NCBI GenBank assembly: GCA_017432565.1
Contig: JAFRIW010000028.1
Location: 81,528 to 145,527, forward strand
From: Lachnospiraceae bacterium
GTDB taxonomy: Bacteria; Bacillota; Clostridia; Lachnospirales; Lachnospiraceae
DNA: 64,000 nucleotides
Direction: 5' to 3'
Shown here: positions 9,488 to 18,432 of the stretch, piece by piece
Position numbering within the stretch: the first letter of the stretch is position 1
Layout: the number at the start of each line of letters is the position of its first letter
The notes under the pieces: model-generated
Told to the model about the DNA's origin: nothing
The model's input: the letters and a program-made list of their open reading frames with translations, nothing else
Databases searched by the model: none
Made by a program: the position numbers and the translations under genes

Positions 9488-9903
9488 ATGACTGTAATCC
9501 TCCTGTAATCCAGACCCTTTGAGAGATCTTTTTCAATCACGATACGCCTTGCCGTATCCGGAATCATGTCTTCAATCCGGTCCGCCCACTCAATCAGACA
9601 GACACCTTCTCCGAACAGATATTCATCCAGGCCCACCTCTTCCATCTCCTCCGGCTCTTCGATCCGGTAGACATCGAAATGATACAGGGGCAGCCGTCCC
9701 TCCTCGTAAATCTGCAGGATCGTAAAGGTCGGCGAACAGACCGGCTCCGTAATGCCGAGTCCCTCCGCAAAGCCTTTGGTAAAAACGGTCTTGCCGACGC
9801 CCAGATCTCCGTGCAGTGCGTAAATCTCACCGGCGGAAGCGGACTCTGCCAGCCTGCGTCCCGCCTCAAAGGTGTCCTGTGCCGAAAATGACTCTATTAT
9901 CAT
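9484..9903 (-). CDS. tsaE: t6A biosynthesis ATPase TsaE
   Basis: The 139-residue P-loop protein has Walker A GDLGVGKTVFTKG (about 33-45) and the TsaE signatures SPTFTILQIYE and LYHFDVYRIE, with LIEWADR near the end. TsaE hydrolyses ATP to reset the TsaBD complex. It overlaps the end of the upstream ABC exporter gene by 4 bases and the start of tsaB by 4 bases. Confidence 0.95.
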   Translation of the reverse strand: MIIESFSAQDTFEAGRRLAESASAGEIYALHGDLGVGKTVFTKGFAEGLGITEPVCSPTFTILQIYEEGRLPLYHFDVYRIEEPEEMEEVGLDEYLFGEGVCLIEWADRIEDMIPDTARRIVIEKDLSKGLDYRRITVI

Positions 9904-11726
9904 ACCTCAAAACTCCGTCTGCTCTCCAGTTCAATATACTGCCTGGTGTACAGCTTATAGTATTCGCCCCGCTGCTGCATCAGCTCCGCGTGTGTGCCCC
10001 TCTCAATGATCCTGCCGTCATGCACCAGCAGAATCATATCCGCGTGAACAATCGTGGACAGCCGGTGAGCGATCATGAAGGACGTCCTGCCCTTGATCAC
10101 CGTTCCGATGGCGTCCTGTATCGCCTTCTCCGTCACTGTGTCAATGGAAGAAGTGGCTTCGTCCAGCACCAGAATCTTCGGATCCGCCAGCAGTGCCCGC
10201 GCAAAGGAAAGGAGCTGCTTCTCGCCGGTGGACAGGTTTCCGCCGCCCTCTCCGATCTCGGAGTCCAGTCCGTTTTCCATGCGGTCGACGACCTTGTCGG
10301 CGCTGACCAGCCGGAGCGCCTCCAGGATCTCTTCATCCGTCGCATTCTCCCGGCCGTAGCACAGGTTCTCCCGCACCGTCCCGGAGAACAGGTGCGGTGT
10401 CTGCAGGACATAGCCGATGCTGCTGTGCAGCCACAGCTGCGAGCGGTCCCGCACATCCTTTCCGTCGATGAGGACGGTGCCCTCTGTCGGTTCATAGAAG
10501 CGGCAGACCAGGTTCACCAGGGTGGATTTCCCTGCGCCGGTCTCACCCACAATGGCGACGCTCGTACCCTGCGGCACTTTCAGGCTGAAATGTTCCAGCA
10601 CCATCTCCTCGCCGTCCGGGTAGTGGAAGGAAACATCCCTGAATTCCACATCTCCCAGAAGGGGCTCCCAGTTCTCCTTCTTCGGATGGAAGGTGTCTCC
10701 GTATACGGCAGTCACCTCGGGGCGGTCCGCCACGTCCGACTCCGTCTCCAGAAGTTTTGTCAGCCGCTCGATATTGACCTGGATCGCAATGACGCCGGAA
10801 ATGGTCGCAATGATGCTCTGGACCGGCTCCATCATGCCCAGCGCGTAGGTCATGAACACAGAGAGCGTTCCGATCATGATCACGCCCTGCTGTGTGATGA
10901 TTCCGCCCTCCCACAGGACAATGGCAAGCGCGGCGGAGGACATCAGCGTCACCAGGGACCGGAACATGGCGGAATAATGCGTCGCATGCACGGCGGTCCG
11001 CCGGTACTCCTCCGTATCCTTTTCAAAATCTGTCTGCATCCGGTCTTCGACCACCAGCGTCTTGATCTGCTTGGCACCGGTGATGCCTTCGTTGAAATCT
11101 CCCGTGATCGTGGAATTGATTTCGCGGATCTTCCGGTTCAGGACCACCATCTTCTTCTGGAAAAAGCTGATCAGCAGCACTGCCGGCGGCAGAAGCATCA
11201 GAATAAACAGGGAGAGGCGCGTATTGATTGCCAGCATCATGACCAGCACGCCGATAATGTAGGAGAAGTTCCAGACAAAATCCATCATGTGCCATGCCAC
11301 GAGCTCTCCGATTTTGCCCGAATCACTCATGACGCGGGCGTGGATATAGCCGACATTATTCTGGTTGAAGTAGGAGAAGGACAGCGTCTGCAGGTGATTG
11401 AAGGCCGCGTTGCGCAGATCCCGGTCGATGCCCATCTCCACCTGTCCGCCGAGGTAGGTGGAGATATAGTTGTCGATGGACTGCAGCACCAGAAGCACCA
11501 CGAAGAGCACGCAGAAGAAGCCCAGACCCTGCAGCGTCTTTTCCGCCACAAAATGGTCCAGCGCATAGCGGTTGAACAGCGGGAAGACCGCGTCCGCCAC
11601 GGAGCTTAAAATTCCCAGGCTCACCATCAGGATGATCTTCCTTCTGTATGGCTTCACATAGGGGATCAGCTTGGGGATCCCGAACCACGGAAGCGTTTTG
11701 ATCTGTTCCTGTTCGTTTTCGTTCAT
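9900..11726 (-). CDS. ABC exporter half-transporter, subunit 2 of a heterodimer
   Basis: A 608-residue protein with an N-terminal six-helix type IV exporter domain (about residues 25-320) and a C-terminal ATPase. Walker A is GETGAGKST and Walker B is ILVLDEATSSID with the catalytic Glu. The signature is degenerate, LSTGE instead of LSGGQ. The partner gene starts 4 bases into its own stop/start overlap, and the two look like a heterodimeric multidrug or lipid exporter of the BmrCD/TM287-288 kind. The substrate is unknown. The gene runs directly into tsaE, so it is transcribed with the t6A genes. Confidence 0.9.
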   Translation of the reverse strand: MNENEQEQIKTLPWFGIPKLIPYVKPYRRKIILMVSLGILSSVADAVFPLFNRYALDHFVAEKTLQGLGFFCVLFVVLLVLQSIDNYISTYLGGQVEMGIDRDLRNAAFNHLQTLSFSYFNQNNVGYIHARVMSDSGKIGELVAWHMMDFVWNFSYIIGVLVMMLAINTRLSLFILMLLPPAVLLISFFQKKMVVLNRKIREINSTITGDFNEGITGAKQIKTLVVEDRMQTDFEKDTEEYRRTAVHATHYSAMFRSLVTLMSSAALAIVLWEGGIITQQGVIMIGTLSVFMTYALGMMEPVQSIIATISGVIAIQVNIERLTKLLETESDVADRPEVTAVYGDTFHPKKENWEPLLGDVEFRDVSFHYPDGEEMVLEHFSLKVPQGTSVAIVGETGAGKSTLVNLVCRFYEPTEGTVLIDGKDVRDRSQLWLHSSIGYVLQTPHLFSGTVRENLCYGRENATDEEILEALRLVSADKVVDRMENGLDSEIGEGGGNLSTGEKQLLSFARALLADPKILVLDEATSSIDTVTEKAIQDAIGTVIKGRTSFMIAHRLSTIVHADMILLVHDGRIIERGTHAELMQQRGEYYKLYTRQYIELESRRSFEV

Positions 11727-13519
11727 GCCTGTTCCTGCTGCGTGTCAGATCCGTCCTGCGTCTGCAGGTCGTAAATTCTGCGGTAAATGCCGCCCAGTGC
11801 AAGAAGTTCTTCGTGTGTTCCCTCTTCCGCGATGCGGCCGCGGTCCATCACGATGATATAATCCGCATTCATCAGTGTCGTAATCCTGTGCGCGATCAGA
11901 ATGACGGTCGCATCCTGTGTGCTCTCCTTCAGGGCGCTCCGGATCTTCGCGTCCGTCTCCGCGTCCACGGCGGAAAGCGAATCGTCGAAGACCATGATCG
12001 GCGCCTTCCGCATCAGCATCTGTGCGATGGCCGTGCGCTGCTTCTGTCCGCCGGACAGTGTGACGCCCCGCTCGCCCACGTAGGTGTCATAGCCTTTCGC
12101 GAAGCGCTCCACTGTTTCGTCGAGGCTGGCAGTGCGCGCCGCGCGCCGCACGCGCGGAAGATCCGTTCCTTCTCTCTCGGTGATTGCAATGTTCTCCGCC
12201 AGTGTGCGGGAGAATAAATAGGGTTCCTGCAGCACCATGCCGATCTTACTGCGCAGCCAGGAGGCTTTGATCGACCGGATATCTGTCCCGCCGATCGTGA
12301 TGCGTCCGCCCTGCTCCGGGAGCTCATAGAGCCGGTCCAGCAGCAGCATCAGCGTGGATTTGCCCGATCCGGTGCTGCCCAGGATGCCGAAGGTCGTCCC
12401 CTCCCGCACCGTGAAGCTCACATCGTGCAGTGCTTCCTGCTGGGTGCCTTCATAGGAGAAGGTGATGTGTTCGAAACAGATATCTCCCTGAATCGGCGGT
12501 GTGCCGGCATTCTCGTCATCTTTTTCCTCTTCGGAATTCATGATGAAGCACAGACGGTCGATGGAGATGCCCGCCTTGCTCATCTCGGAAATAATCCGGC
12601 CCAGTCCTCTCACAGGCCAGGTCAGCATCGCGTTATAGGAGACGAAGGCGATGTAATTGCCCGGTGTGATGATATCGCGGACACAGAACACGGCGCCGAG
12701 AGCGACCACCGTCAGGATCTGCAGGCCGGAGAAGAGATCGCCCACCGAAAAGAAGGCGGAGAGAAGCCGCATCAGCTCCACCCACATCTTCGTGTAGACA
12801 TCGTTCTGCGTCTCAAAACGGCTGCGCTCATACTGTTCTCTTCCGAAGGCGCGCACGACCCGCACGCCGGTGAGATTTTCCTGCGCAATCGCGGACAGCT
12901 TTCCCTCCTGCGTGTCCACCTTTTCAAAGGAGCTTCCGATCCGGGAGTGGAAAAACAGGGAATACCCCACGATGATGGGGATGAAGGCGGCGGCTGCCAG
13001 TGTGAGGAGCGGATGAATCCGGATCATGGAGGTCACTGCCAGGATAATCAGCAGGCTGATGCGGAACAGACCGGCCATCTGCTCGGACAGAAAGCGCTTG
13101 ATCATTTCCACGTCGGAGGTGCAGCGCTGAATAATATCGCCCGTCTGCTGTGTGCCGTGCCAGGCGTAGGGAAGCTGCAGAATATGCCTGAACAGCGTGT
13201 TCCTCATGGTCAGGACCAGCTTTTCCGCGCCCAGGGAATTCGTCAGGTGGAACAGATAGCGGCACAGCGCGCCGAGCAGCGCCGCAGCCAGCACGGCGCC
13301 CGCGATGTAATACAGATGTGAGCGCAGAAAATCAGAGCCTCCGACCCGGCGGACAAGTTCAGCCGCCAGGGCGGGAAGCTCACTCTCTTTCTGATCCAGC
13401 ACTGAATCAACGGTATAACCGATGATCCGCGGATTGATCAGATCCAGGACAGAGACCAGACAGGCCAGCAGAATGCTGAGCGCGAACCATCTTTTGCTGC
13501 CCTTCAGGAAATACAGCAC
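11723..13519 (-). CDS. ABC exporter half-transporter, subunit 1 of a heterodimer
   Basis: This 598-residue membrane-ATPase fusion has Walker A GSTGSGKST, a canonical signature LSGGQ, and Walker B IMVFDDSLSAVD, where Asp replaces the catalytic Glu. The Asp here and the degenerate LSTGE of the partner fall into the same composite ATP site, as expected for asymmetric heterodimeric exporters. The start taken is a GTG. No good ribosome binding site precedes it, and the frame is open back to the ribU stop 42 nt upstream, so the start is uncertain by a few codons. Confidence 0.88.
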   Translation of the reverse strand: MLYFLKGSKRWFALSILLACLVSVLDLINPRIIGYTVDSVLDQKESELPALAAELVRRVGGSDFLRSHLYYIAGAVLAAALLGALCRYLFHLTNSLGAEKLVLTMRNTLFRHILQLPYAWHGTQQTGDIIQRCTSDVEMIKRFLSEQMAGLFRISLLIILAVTSMIRIHPLLTLAAAAFIPIIVGYSLFFHSRIGSSFEKVDTQEGKLSAIAQENLTGVRVVRAFGREQYERSRFETQNDVYTKMWVELMRLLSAFFSVGDLFSGLQILTVVALGAVFCVRDIITPGNYIAFVSYNAMLTWPVRGLGRIISEMSKAGISIDRLCFIMNSEEEKDDENAGTPPIQGDICFEHITFSYEGTQQEALHDVSFTVREGTTFGILGSTGSGKSTLMLLLDRLYELPEQGGRITIGGTDIRSIKASWLRSKIGMVLQEPYLFSRTLAENIAITEREGTDLPRVRRAARTASLDETVERFAKGYDTYVGERGVTLSGGQKQRTAIAQMLMRKAPIMVFDDSLSAVDAETDAKIRSALKESTQDATVILIAHRITTLMNADYIIVMDRGRIAEEGTHEELLALGGIYRRIYDLQTQDGSDTQQEQA

Positions 13520-13561
13520 CAGCTTTAATCTGGTGGGAAATCTTTCTTTCGTTTTTCTTCC

Positions 13562-14305
13562 TCATCCTCCGATTCCGTATTTGATCACCGGACTCAGTTT
13601 CTTATAAATCAGCATGGTAATGATGCTGACGGAAGTTCCCTTGATCAGGTTGATCGGAGTCACCATCAGGAGTGCGAAGGACCAGAGTCCGGACACCCGG
13701 GGATTGATCTTCGTTCCCATCTCTATGATAATCTCTAACGGCATTCCGTACAAGGCGGCAAAAGCCGGCAGGAGGTAAATGGCATTGAATGCCGTCCCGA
13801 AGACGGTCATGCACAGCGTGCCGACACAGCATCCGATCACGGCCCGCTTCCTGCTCTTGCGGAAGCTGTAGATAATGCTGGCCGGCAGAACCAGCATGCA
13901 GCCGATCAGGTAATTGGCCAGGTCGCCGACAAAGGCCGTCGAAGTGGACTTCAGGAGCAGCTTGATCAGCACCTTGATGAATTCCACCATCACACCTGCG
14001 GCCGGTCCGAAGGCAAAACCCGCAATCAGTGCCGGCAGCTCCGAAAAATCCAGCTTGTAGAAAGCCGGTGCGATCGGCAGGGAGAAGTCCAGGCAGTACA
14101 GAATGCCTGAAATGGCCGAAAACATTCCGATCATGACAATTTTGCGCGTGGTGAGAATCCGCTCGATTTTTCCGCCGGCTCTGACGCGTCTTCTCAAAGC
14201 CGCTTTCTCACATACCCAGGCCGCGGCGAAGGTCAGCGCCACAACCACAAGACACACCAGTACAAAGCTCACATTGCTTCTGACAGCATCTGCCAGTCCG
14301 TTCAT
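13562..14305 (-). CDS. ribU: riboflavin ECF transporter S component, RibU family
   Basis: RibU is the membrane protein that binds riboflavin and docks onto the shared ECF energy-coupling module, whose genes are not in this window. Several hydrophobic segments are present, and the conserved block FYKLDFSELPALIAGF...FGPAAGVMVEFIK is typical of RibU. The frame is open from an ATG at 14344. The ATG at 14305 is preferred because AGGAGG at 14314-14319 lies 8 nt before it, giving 247 residues. An FMN riboswitch with its own terminator sits directly upstream, which supports riboflavin or FMN as the ligand. Confidence 0.92.
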   Translation of the reverse strand: MNGLADAVRSNVSFVLVCLVVVALTFAAAWVCEKAALRRRVRAGGKIERILTTRKIVMIGMFSAISGILYCLDFSLPIAPAFYKLDFSELPALIAGFAFGPAAGVMVEFIKVLIKLLLKSTSTAFVGDLANYLIGCMLVLPASIIYSFRKSRKRAVIGCCVGTLCMTVFGTAFNAIYLLPAFAALYGMPLEIIIEMGTKINPRVSGLWSFALLMVTPINLIKGTSVSIITMLIYKKLSPVIKYGIGG

Positions 14306-14361
14306 TTCTTTTTCCTCCTGTTTTGTAATCTCAGCATTGTTCATGCTGACGGGAGGAGCCG

Positions 14362-14405
14362 GAACAAAAAAAGAAAAGCGGCTTATTCCAAAAAAGGGCC
14401 GCTTT
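14362..14405 (-). terminator. intrinsic terminator acting as FMN riboswitch expression platform
   Basis: On the minus strand a perfect 8-bp stem (AAAGCGGC/GCCGCTTT, arms 14398-14405 and 14375-14382) is followed by a T-rich run ending near 14362. It lies between the RFN aptamer and the ribU ribosome binding site, where FMN-dependent termination would occur. Confidence 0.9.
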
Positions 14406-14423
14406 CAGTCATTGCTCCTGAAT

Positions 14424-14541
14424 CTCCTTCTTCCATCCAGACTGTACTGTTGGTCCCGGAGTTTCACCGGATCGGCCGGTGCATGATGCACCGGTTCGCG
14501 GACTGTACCGCCAGTGGGGAATTTCACCCGCCCCTGAAGTG
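14424..14541 (-). ncRNA. FMN riboswitch (RFN element)
   Basis: The minus strand shows the conserved RFN blocks in order: CAGGGGCGGGTGAAATTCCC, ACTGGCGGTA, CAGTCCGCGA, a variable hairpin ACCGGTGCATCATGCACCGG, then CCGGTGAAACTCCGGGACC and CAACAGTACAGTCTGGATG. The ends pair as helix P1 (CACTTC with GAAGAAGG). The element binds FMN and would turn off ribU and whatever is transcribed with it through the terminator downstream. It is a textbook element, so confidence is high. The boundaries are approximate to a few bases. Confidence 0.97.
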
Positions 14542-14563
14542 ATATGTAATTTTCCAATACATC

Positions 14564-14591
14564 ATTATACTTTCGGAGAGAAGCCTGTCAA
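14564..14591 (-). promoter_or_regulatory. consensus promoter for the FMN riboswitch-ribU transcript
   Basis: On the minus strand TTGACA (14586-14591) and TATAAT (14564-14569), both perfect sigma-A hexamers, are separated by 16 bp. The expected start near 14557 is about 15 nt before the RFN element. The -35 box begins 4 nt after the phospholipase gene frame closes at 14595, so a new transcription unit starts here. Confidence 0.9.
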
Positions 14592-14594
14592 GAA

Positions 14595-15338
14595 TCACAG
14601 AAGAGAGATTGCCTTCATCGTCTCCTCGAAGCCCATCTGTCTTCTCCACAGCAGCGATTCGTCCGAGAAATCCAGTGTCCCGGTGCCGGGCTCATGCTCC
14701 AGCTCTCTGGACGGATGCAGCTCGATAAACTGCGTCGTGTCCGGAAGAAAACTGTGGTCGACCTTGTCGCCCGGATCGAGATAGCTCACGATCATTACAT
14801 CCGGCTTCAGTCCCCTGAGGGCCGCAATCGGAATTTTGTCGGCTTTTGCCGGATTCGCAAGACCGGGCGGGATGATGCCGCCGTCGATATAATGCTTGTC
14901 TTCAAAGGTAACGGTCGGATACACACCCGGGTAGGCGGCGCTGGCCATCATGAGCTTTCGCTGGTCGGAGGCCGGCCGGCCGTTCAGCAGAAAATAGACG
15001 GGTTTTTCGTCCTCGACGCAGTAAGCGCAGACATAGACGGGAATTTCGTTTGAGTGAAGGAGTTCTTCCGGATAGACTTTCTCAAGATAGGCTCCAAGAG
15101 CCGCATCGTCCATTCCGCTGACTTTGGCGATGTCATGCAGATTGTCCCAGACGGCTTCCCGGCCGCGGACGGCATACATGAGAGAATTGATGGCACCGAT
15201 GGAGGTTCCGGCGAGGGTGAGGCTGCTCCGCTCAAGGCCCGCCTGCTCCAGTGCTTCAAACATACCGACCTGGTACGCGCCTTTGGCGCCGCCGCCGGAC
15301 AGAACGATTCCCGTACTCCTGCCTCTCAGATTCAGCAT
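14595..15338 (-). CDS. patatin-like phospholipase
   Basis: This 247-residue protein has the patatin oxyanion loop GGGAKGAYQVG (about 15-25), the nucleophile elbow GTSIG with the catalytic Ser, and the dyad Asp in DGG (YIDGGIIPPG). There is no signal peptide, so it is probably cytoplasmic, acting on membrane lipids or acyl esters. The start ATG has AGGAGG 7 nt before it. It is separated from murA by 57 nt and may be co-transcribed with it. The biological substrate is not known. Confidence 0.9.
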   Translation of the reverse strand: MLNLRGRSTGIVLSGGGAKGAYQVGMFEALEQAGLERSSLTLAGTSIGAINSLMYAVRGREAVWDNLHDIAKVSGMDDAALGAYLEKVYPEELLHSNEIPVYVCAYCVEDEKPVYFLLNGRPASDQRKLMMASAAYPGVYPTVTFEDKHYIDGGIIPPGLANPAKADKIPIAALRGLKPDVMIVSYLDPGDKVDHSFLPDTTQFIELHPSRELEHEPGTGTLDFSDESLLWRRQMGFEETMKAISLL

Positions 15339-15395
15339 CTGCCGTCCTCCTGCTGCCTGCCCTGTCTGCCCGCGCAGGCCCGGTGATGATTAAGG

Positions 15396-16700
15396 TTAAA
15401 CCGCGCGCATTCCGAACCGTCTCTTCGCGCGCTCCTGTTCTTCGTCGGTGTCGACGCGGGCGATGTCCGCTCCGAGGCTCCTGAGCTTTTCGGGGAAATC
15501 CTCATAGCCGCGCTCGATATAGTGAATATCGTAGATTTCACTCATCCCCTCGGCCGCCAGTGCTGCCAGAACCAGTGCCGCGCCGGCCCGCAGGTCCGGT
15601 GACTGGATCCTGGCGCCCGTGTAGCTGTCCACGCCGGTCACAATGGCTGTGTTGCCCTCGACTTTGATCTGCGCGCCCATCCGCGCCAGCTCGTCCACAT
15701 ATTTGAAACGGTTTTCAAAAATGCTCTCCGTCACGATGCTGGTTCCCCCGGCCAGGCCGAGAATCACGGTGATCTGCGGCTGCATATCCGTCGGGAAGCC
15801 CGGGTAGGGCAGCGTTTTGACATTGGTATTGCGCAGGCGCTTGGACGCGGAGACACGCACGGCATCGTCGCTCTCCATGACCTCGCAGCCGATCTCGATG
15901 AGCTTGGCGGTCAGGCACTCCAGGTGCTTGGGAATGACATTGCGGATCGTAATGTCGCCCATGGTGGCAGCTGCCGCGAACATATAGGTTCCGGCCTCAA
16001 TCTGATCCGGGATAATCGAATATTCCGTTCCGTGCAGATGGTCCACGCCCCGGATCCTGATCACGTCGGTTCCGGCGCCGCGGATTCTCGCGCCCATACT
16101 GTTCAGGAAGTTGGCCAGATCGACTACATGCGGCTCCTTGGCCGCATTCTCGATGATCGTCGCGCCTTTGGAAAGCGCCGCAGCCATCATGACATTGATG
16201 GTCGCGCCGACAGAGACCACGTCCATATAGATGTGGCCGCCCTCGAGCTGCTCCGCTTCTGCGATAATGTGACTGTTTGCTGTATAGACATCCGCACCGA
16301 GTGCGCGGAAGCCCTTGATGTGCTGGTCAATCGGACGGGTACCGATCTTGCAGCCGCCCGGGAGCGCCACTTCCGCGTGGCCGAATTTACCGAGCAGTGC
16401 GCCGATCAGGTAATAGGATCCTCTGATTTTGCGGATATATTCATTGTCAACCGGTACATCCTGAACGGGAGCTCCGTTGATACGGAACGTATGCCGGTCT
16501 ATTTTCTCAACGATTGCGCCGATACTTTCTGCAGCCTGCAGAATCGCCCGGATGTCACTGACATCGGGGACGTTCTCCACAACGACCGGCTCATTCGCCA
16601 TAATGGCGGCAGCAAGAATAGCGAGCGCTGCATTTTTCGCTCCCGCTATCTCGACCTCGCCCGAGAGGGCGTGCCCGCCTTTAACGATATAATGCTCCAT
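15396..16700 (-). CDS. murA: UDP-N-acetylglucosamine 1-carboxyvinyltransferase
   Basis: MurA transfers enolpyruvate from PEP to UDP-GlcNAc, the first committed step of peptidoglycan synthesis. The 434-residue sequence has the N-terminal GAKNAAL (Lys and Asn of the active site) and the catalytic loop PGGCKIGTRPIDQH, whose Cys is the PEP- and fosfomycin-reactive residue. The C-terminal inside-out barrel half ends with the IERGYEDFPEKLRSLGAD motif. Firmicutes often have two MurA copies. This window does not show whether this is MurA or MurZ. A clear promoter precedes it. Confidence 0.95.
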   Translation of the reverse strand: MEHYIVKGGHALSGEVEIAGAKNAALAILAAAIMANEPVVVENVPDVSDIRAILQAAESIGAIVEKIDRHTFRINGAPVQDVPVDNEYIRKIRGSYYLIGALLGKFGHAEVALPGGCKIGTRPIDQHIKGFRALGADVYTANSHIIAEAEQLEGGHIYMDVVSVGATINVMMAAALSKGATIIENAAKEPHVVDLANFLNSMGARIRGAGTDVIRIRGVDHLHGTEYSIIPDQIEAGTYMFAAAATMGDITIRNVIPKHLECLTAKLIEIGCEVMESDDAVRVSASKRLRNTNVKTLPYPGFPTDMQPQITVILGLAGGTSIVTESIFENRFKYVDELARMGAQIKVEGNTAIVTGVDSYTGARIQSPDLRAGAALVLAALAAEGMSEIYDIHYIERGYEDFPEKLRSLGADIARVDTDEEQERAKRRFGMRAV

Positions 16701-16760
16701 ACGGAAACATCTCCCACCAAAAAAAGTGCTCTTATAACGATGTTTGTTATAATCCGTTTT

Positions 16761-16789
16761 AGAATAACTTAAGAAACGCCGGGTGTCAA
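16761..16789 (-). promoter_or_regulatory. murA promoter
   Basis: On the minus strand a perfect TTGACA (16784-16789) lies 17 bp before TATTCT (16761-16766). The start would be about 50 nt upstream of the murA ATG, which has GGGAG as ribosome binding site. Confidence 0.8.
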
Positions 16790-16800
16790 TTCGCGCCCGC

Positions 16801-16835
16801 CATCATGGGTCTTTCCGACCCTTAAATGAATGATG
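16801..16835 (-). terminator. hairpin after the M23 peptidase gene, weak terminator
   Basis: A two-part inverted repeat lies 1 nt after the peptidase stop. The outer arms are CATCAT/ATGATG and the inner arms GGGTC/GACCC around a 5-nt loop. No T-run follows on either strand, so it may be an RNA 3' end stabiliser or Rho-dependent end rather than a standard intrinsic terminator. The murA promoter begins just beyond. Confidence 0.4.
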
Positions 16836-16836
16836 T

Positions 16837-18432
16837 CTAGTACGAGATATAGTTCAGCGGGTTGACCGCCGATCCGCCGATCCGGATCTCAAAGTGCAGG
16901 TGCGGGCCCGTGCTGTTGCCGGTGTTGCCGGAGAGGGCGATTCTCTGTCCCTGTGTCACAGTCTGGCCCGGGGAAACCAGGCATTTGGACAGGTGTCCGT
17001 AGCGGGTCTCCCGGCCGTCCGCATGTGAAATATAAACGACGTTGCCGTATCCGCGCTGCCAGCCGGCCACCGTGACCGTACCGCCGCAGGAGGCCATGAC
17101 CGCCGTGCCGGTGGGGACGGCGATGTCCACGCCCTGATGGTTTGTGCTGGCGCCGGCCTTGGGAGCTTTGCGCCCGCCGAAGCCGGAGGAAATAAATCCG
17201 CCGGAAACGGGATAAATATAAGTCGGCGGCGCGACGGTTCCGCGCTCCACGATCATCGGGACCGCTGCCACAACCGTCTCTTCCTTTACGATGTCCGTGA
17301 AAACCGGAAGGCTGTTTTCGTAAGTGATGTCGGCGACCACTCTCCGATGGCCGGTCACCGGCTCCTGCAGGACGACACTCTGCGTGGTGTACCAGGAATT
17401 ATTGTCTTTATAGATGGTATCCGCCTCATAATCCTCTTCGTAATATTCCTGGATGCAGCTGCGGATGGTCAGCTCCGGCTCCGGAACGGTCACCGTGATA
17501 TTATCGCCCGGCCGGATCAGGGAATTCTCGTCGGTCAGCAGCGGATTCATTGCGATCAGGTCATCCAGAGACAGATCATAGCGGAACGCGATGCCGGACA
17601 GCGTATCGCCCGCCGCCACTTCGTGAATCTGGCTGGTCTCCTTCTCCCGCAGGACCTCCTCCACCGCTTCCTGCGCCGTGATGATCTGGCTGGCAGGAAG
17701 ATAGGACTCGACGACTTCGATTTTCTCAACAAAATCCAGGGACTGCAGTCCCAGCTCATAATCCTCAAAATCTGTCTGTACCTTGGGCAGAAGCGCCTGG
17801 GAAAACTGATTCCAGACGGCCTGAATACCGGCAGAGGGCAGGTATTCCTCCCGCAGAGCGATCTCCTGCCGGGCTTCCTGTTCGCCTACCGAGACAACAC
17901 TGGCGGTCAGAACGTTGATTTCCCGGGTCGGGTCCGGCGCGAGATTGACCACGAACTGCCCGTCCGGGTCATATTTTGCCAGCGTTCCCTGCAGGAAGGC
18001 CAGCACCTCCTCCTTCGAGCGGAGGCTGACGATGAAATCGGCGATTTTGACCGTATAACACCGCTCCAGCGTCTCCTGAGCGGCGGTCCGGAGCACATCC
18101 TCCATGGCGTCGGTCATTTCCCGTCTGCCCGTGACGCGTCCCCAGTACACTTCCTCTCCGGTCAGTTCCAGCTCCGCCTCGGCAAAAACCAGCTCACCGC
18201 CCTCGGACGGCAGCGAGCGCCGCGCGGTCCGGAGGCACTCGAGAGCCTCTTCCTCGTCCGCGCAGGTACCCACCTCTGTCCCGTTCAGGAAAACATGGAA
18301 ATAATTATTGCCCTCGTGGCGGATCACCGGCTCGAAGCCGGGCATCAGAAATAAGCTGACCGCAAGCGCGATCAGCGATCCTTCCAGCCGCCAGAGCCGT
18401 ATTTTGGAATCATGTGTGGTCCGTCTTCTCAT
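16837..18432 (-). CDS. LysM/M23 murein endopeptidase, membrane anchored
   Basis: The 531-residue protein has a basic N-terminus and one hydrophobic segment (about 17-33), placing the rest outside the cell. The order is an unassigned region (40-265), LysM (270-316, AAGDTLSGIAFRYDLS), a G5-like stretch (319-400) and a C-terminal M23 peptidase (430-526). The zinc and catalytic residues are visible as HQGVD, GHLS and HLHFE. It probably cuts peptidoglycan cross-bridges or stem peptides. The start ATG has no recognisable ribosome binding site. Instead a repeated TCTGTCTGTG tract abuts it. The neighbouring coiled-coil gene lies 39 nt upstream. Confidence 0.93.
   Translation of the reverse strand: MRRRTTHDSKIRLWRLEGSLIALAVSLFLMPGFEPVIRHEGNNYFHVFLNGTEVGTCADEEEALECLRTARRSLPSEGGELVFAEAELELTGEEVYWGRVTGRREMTDAMEDVLRTAAQETLERCYTVKIADFIVSLRSKEEVLAFLQGTLAKYDPDGQFVVNLAPDPTREINVLTASVVSVGEQEARQEIALREEYLPSAGIQAVWNQFSQALLPKVQTDFEDYELGLQSLDFVEKIEVVESYLPASQIITAQEAVEEVLREKETSQIHEVAAGDTLSGIAFRYDLSLDDLIAMNPLLTDENSLIRPGDNITVTVPEPELTIRSCIQEYYEEDYEADTIYKDNNSWYTTQSVVLQEPVTGHRRVVADITYENSLPVFTDIVKEETVVAAVPMIVERGTVAPPTYIYPVSGGFISSGFGGRKAPKAGASTNHQGVDIAVPTGTAVMASCGGTVTVAGWQRGYGNVVYISHADGRETRYGHLSKCLVSPGQTVTQGQRIALSGNTGNSTGPHLHFEIRIGGSAVNPLNYISY

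Noticed and set aside
9816..11609. 597-residue plus-strand ORF opposite the ABC exporter gene
   Set aside because: It is the reverse-frame shadow of a clear ABC transporter with all motifs. The His/Gln/Arg/Asp-rich composition is typical of antisense frames in GC-rich genes, and it has no ribosome binding site or recognisable domain.
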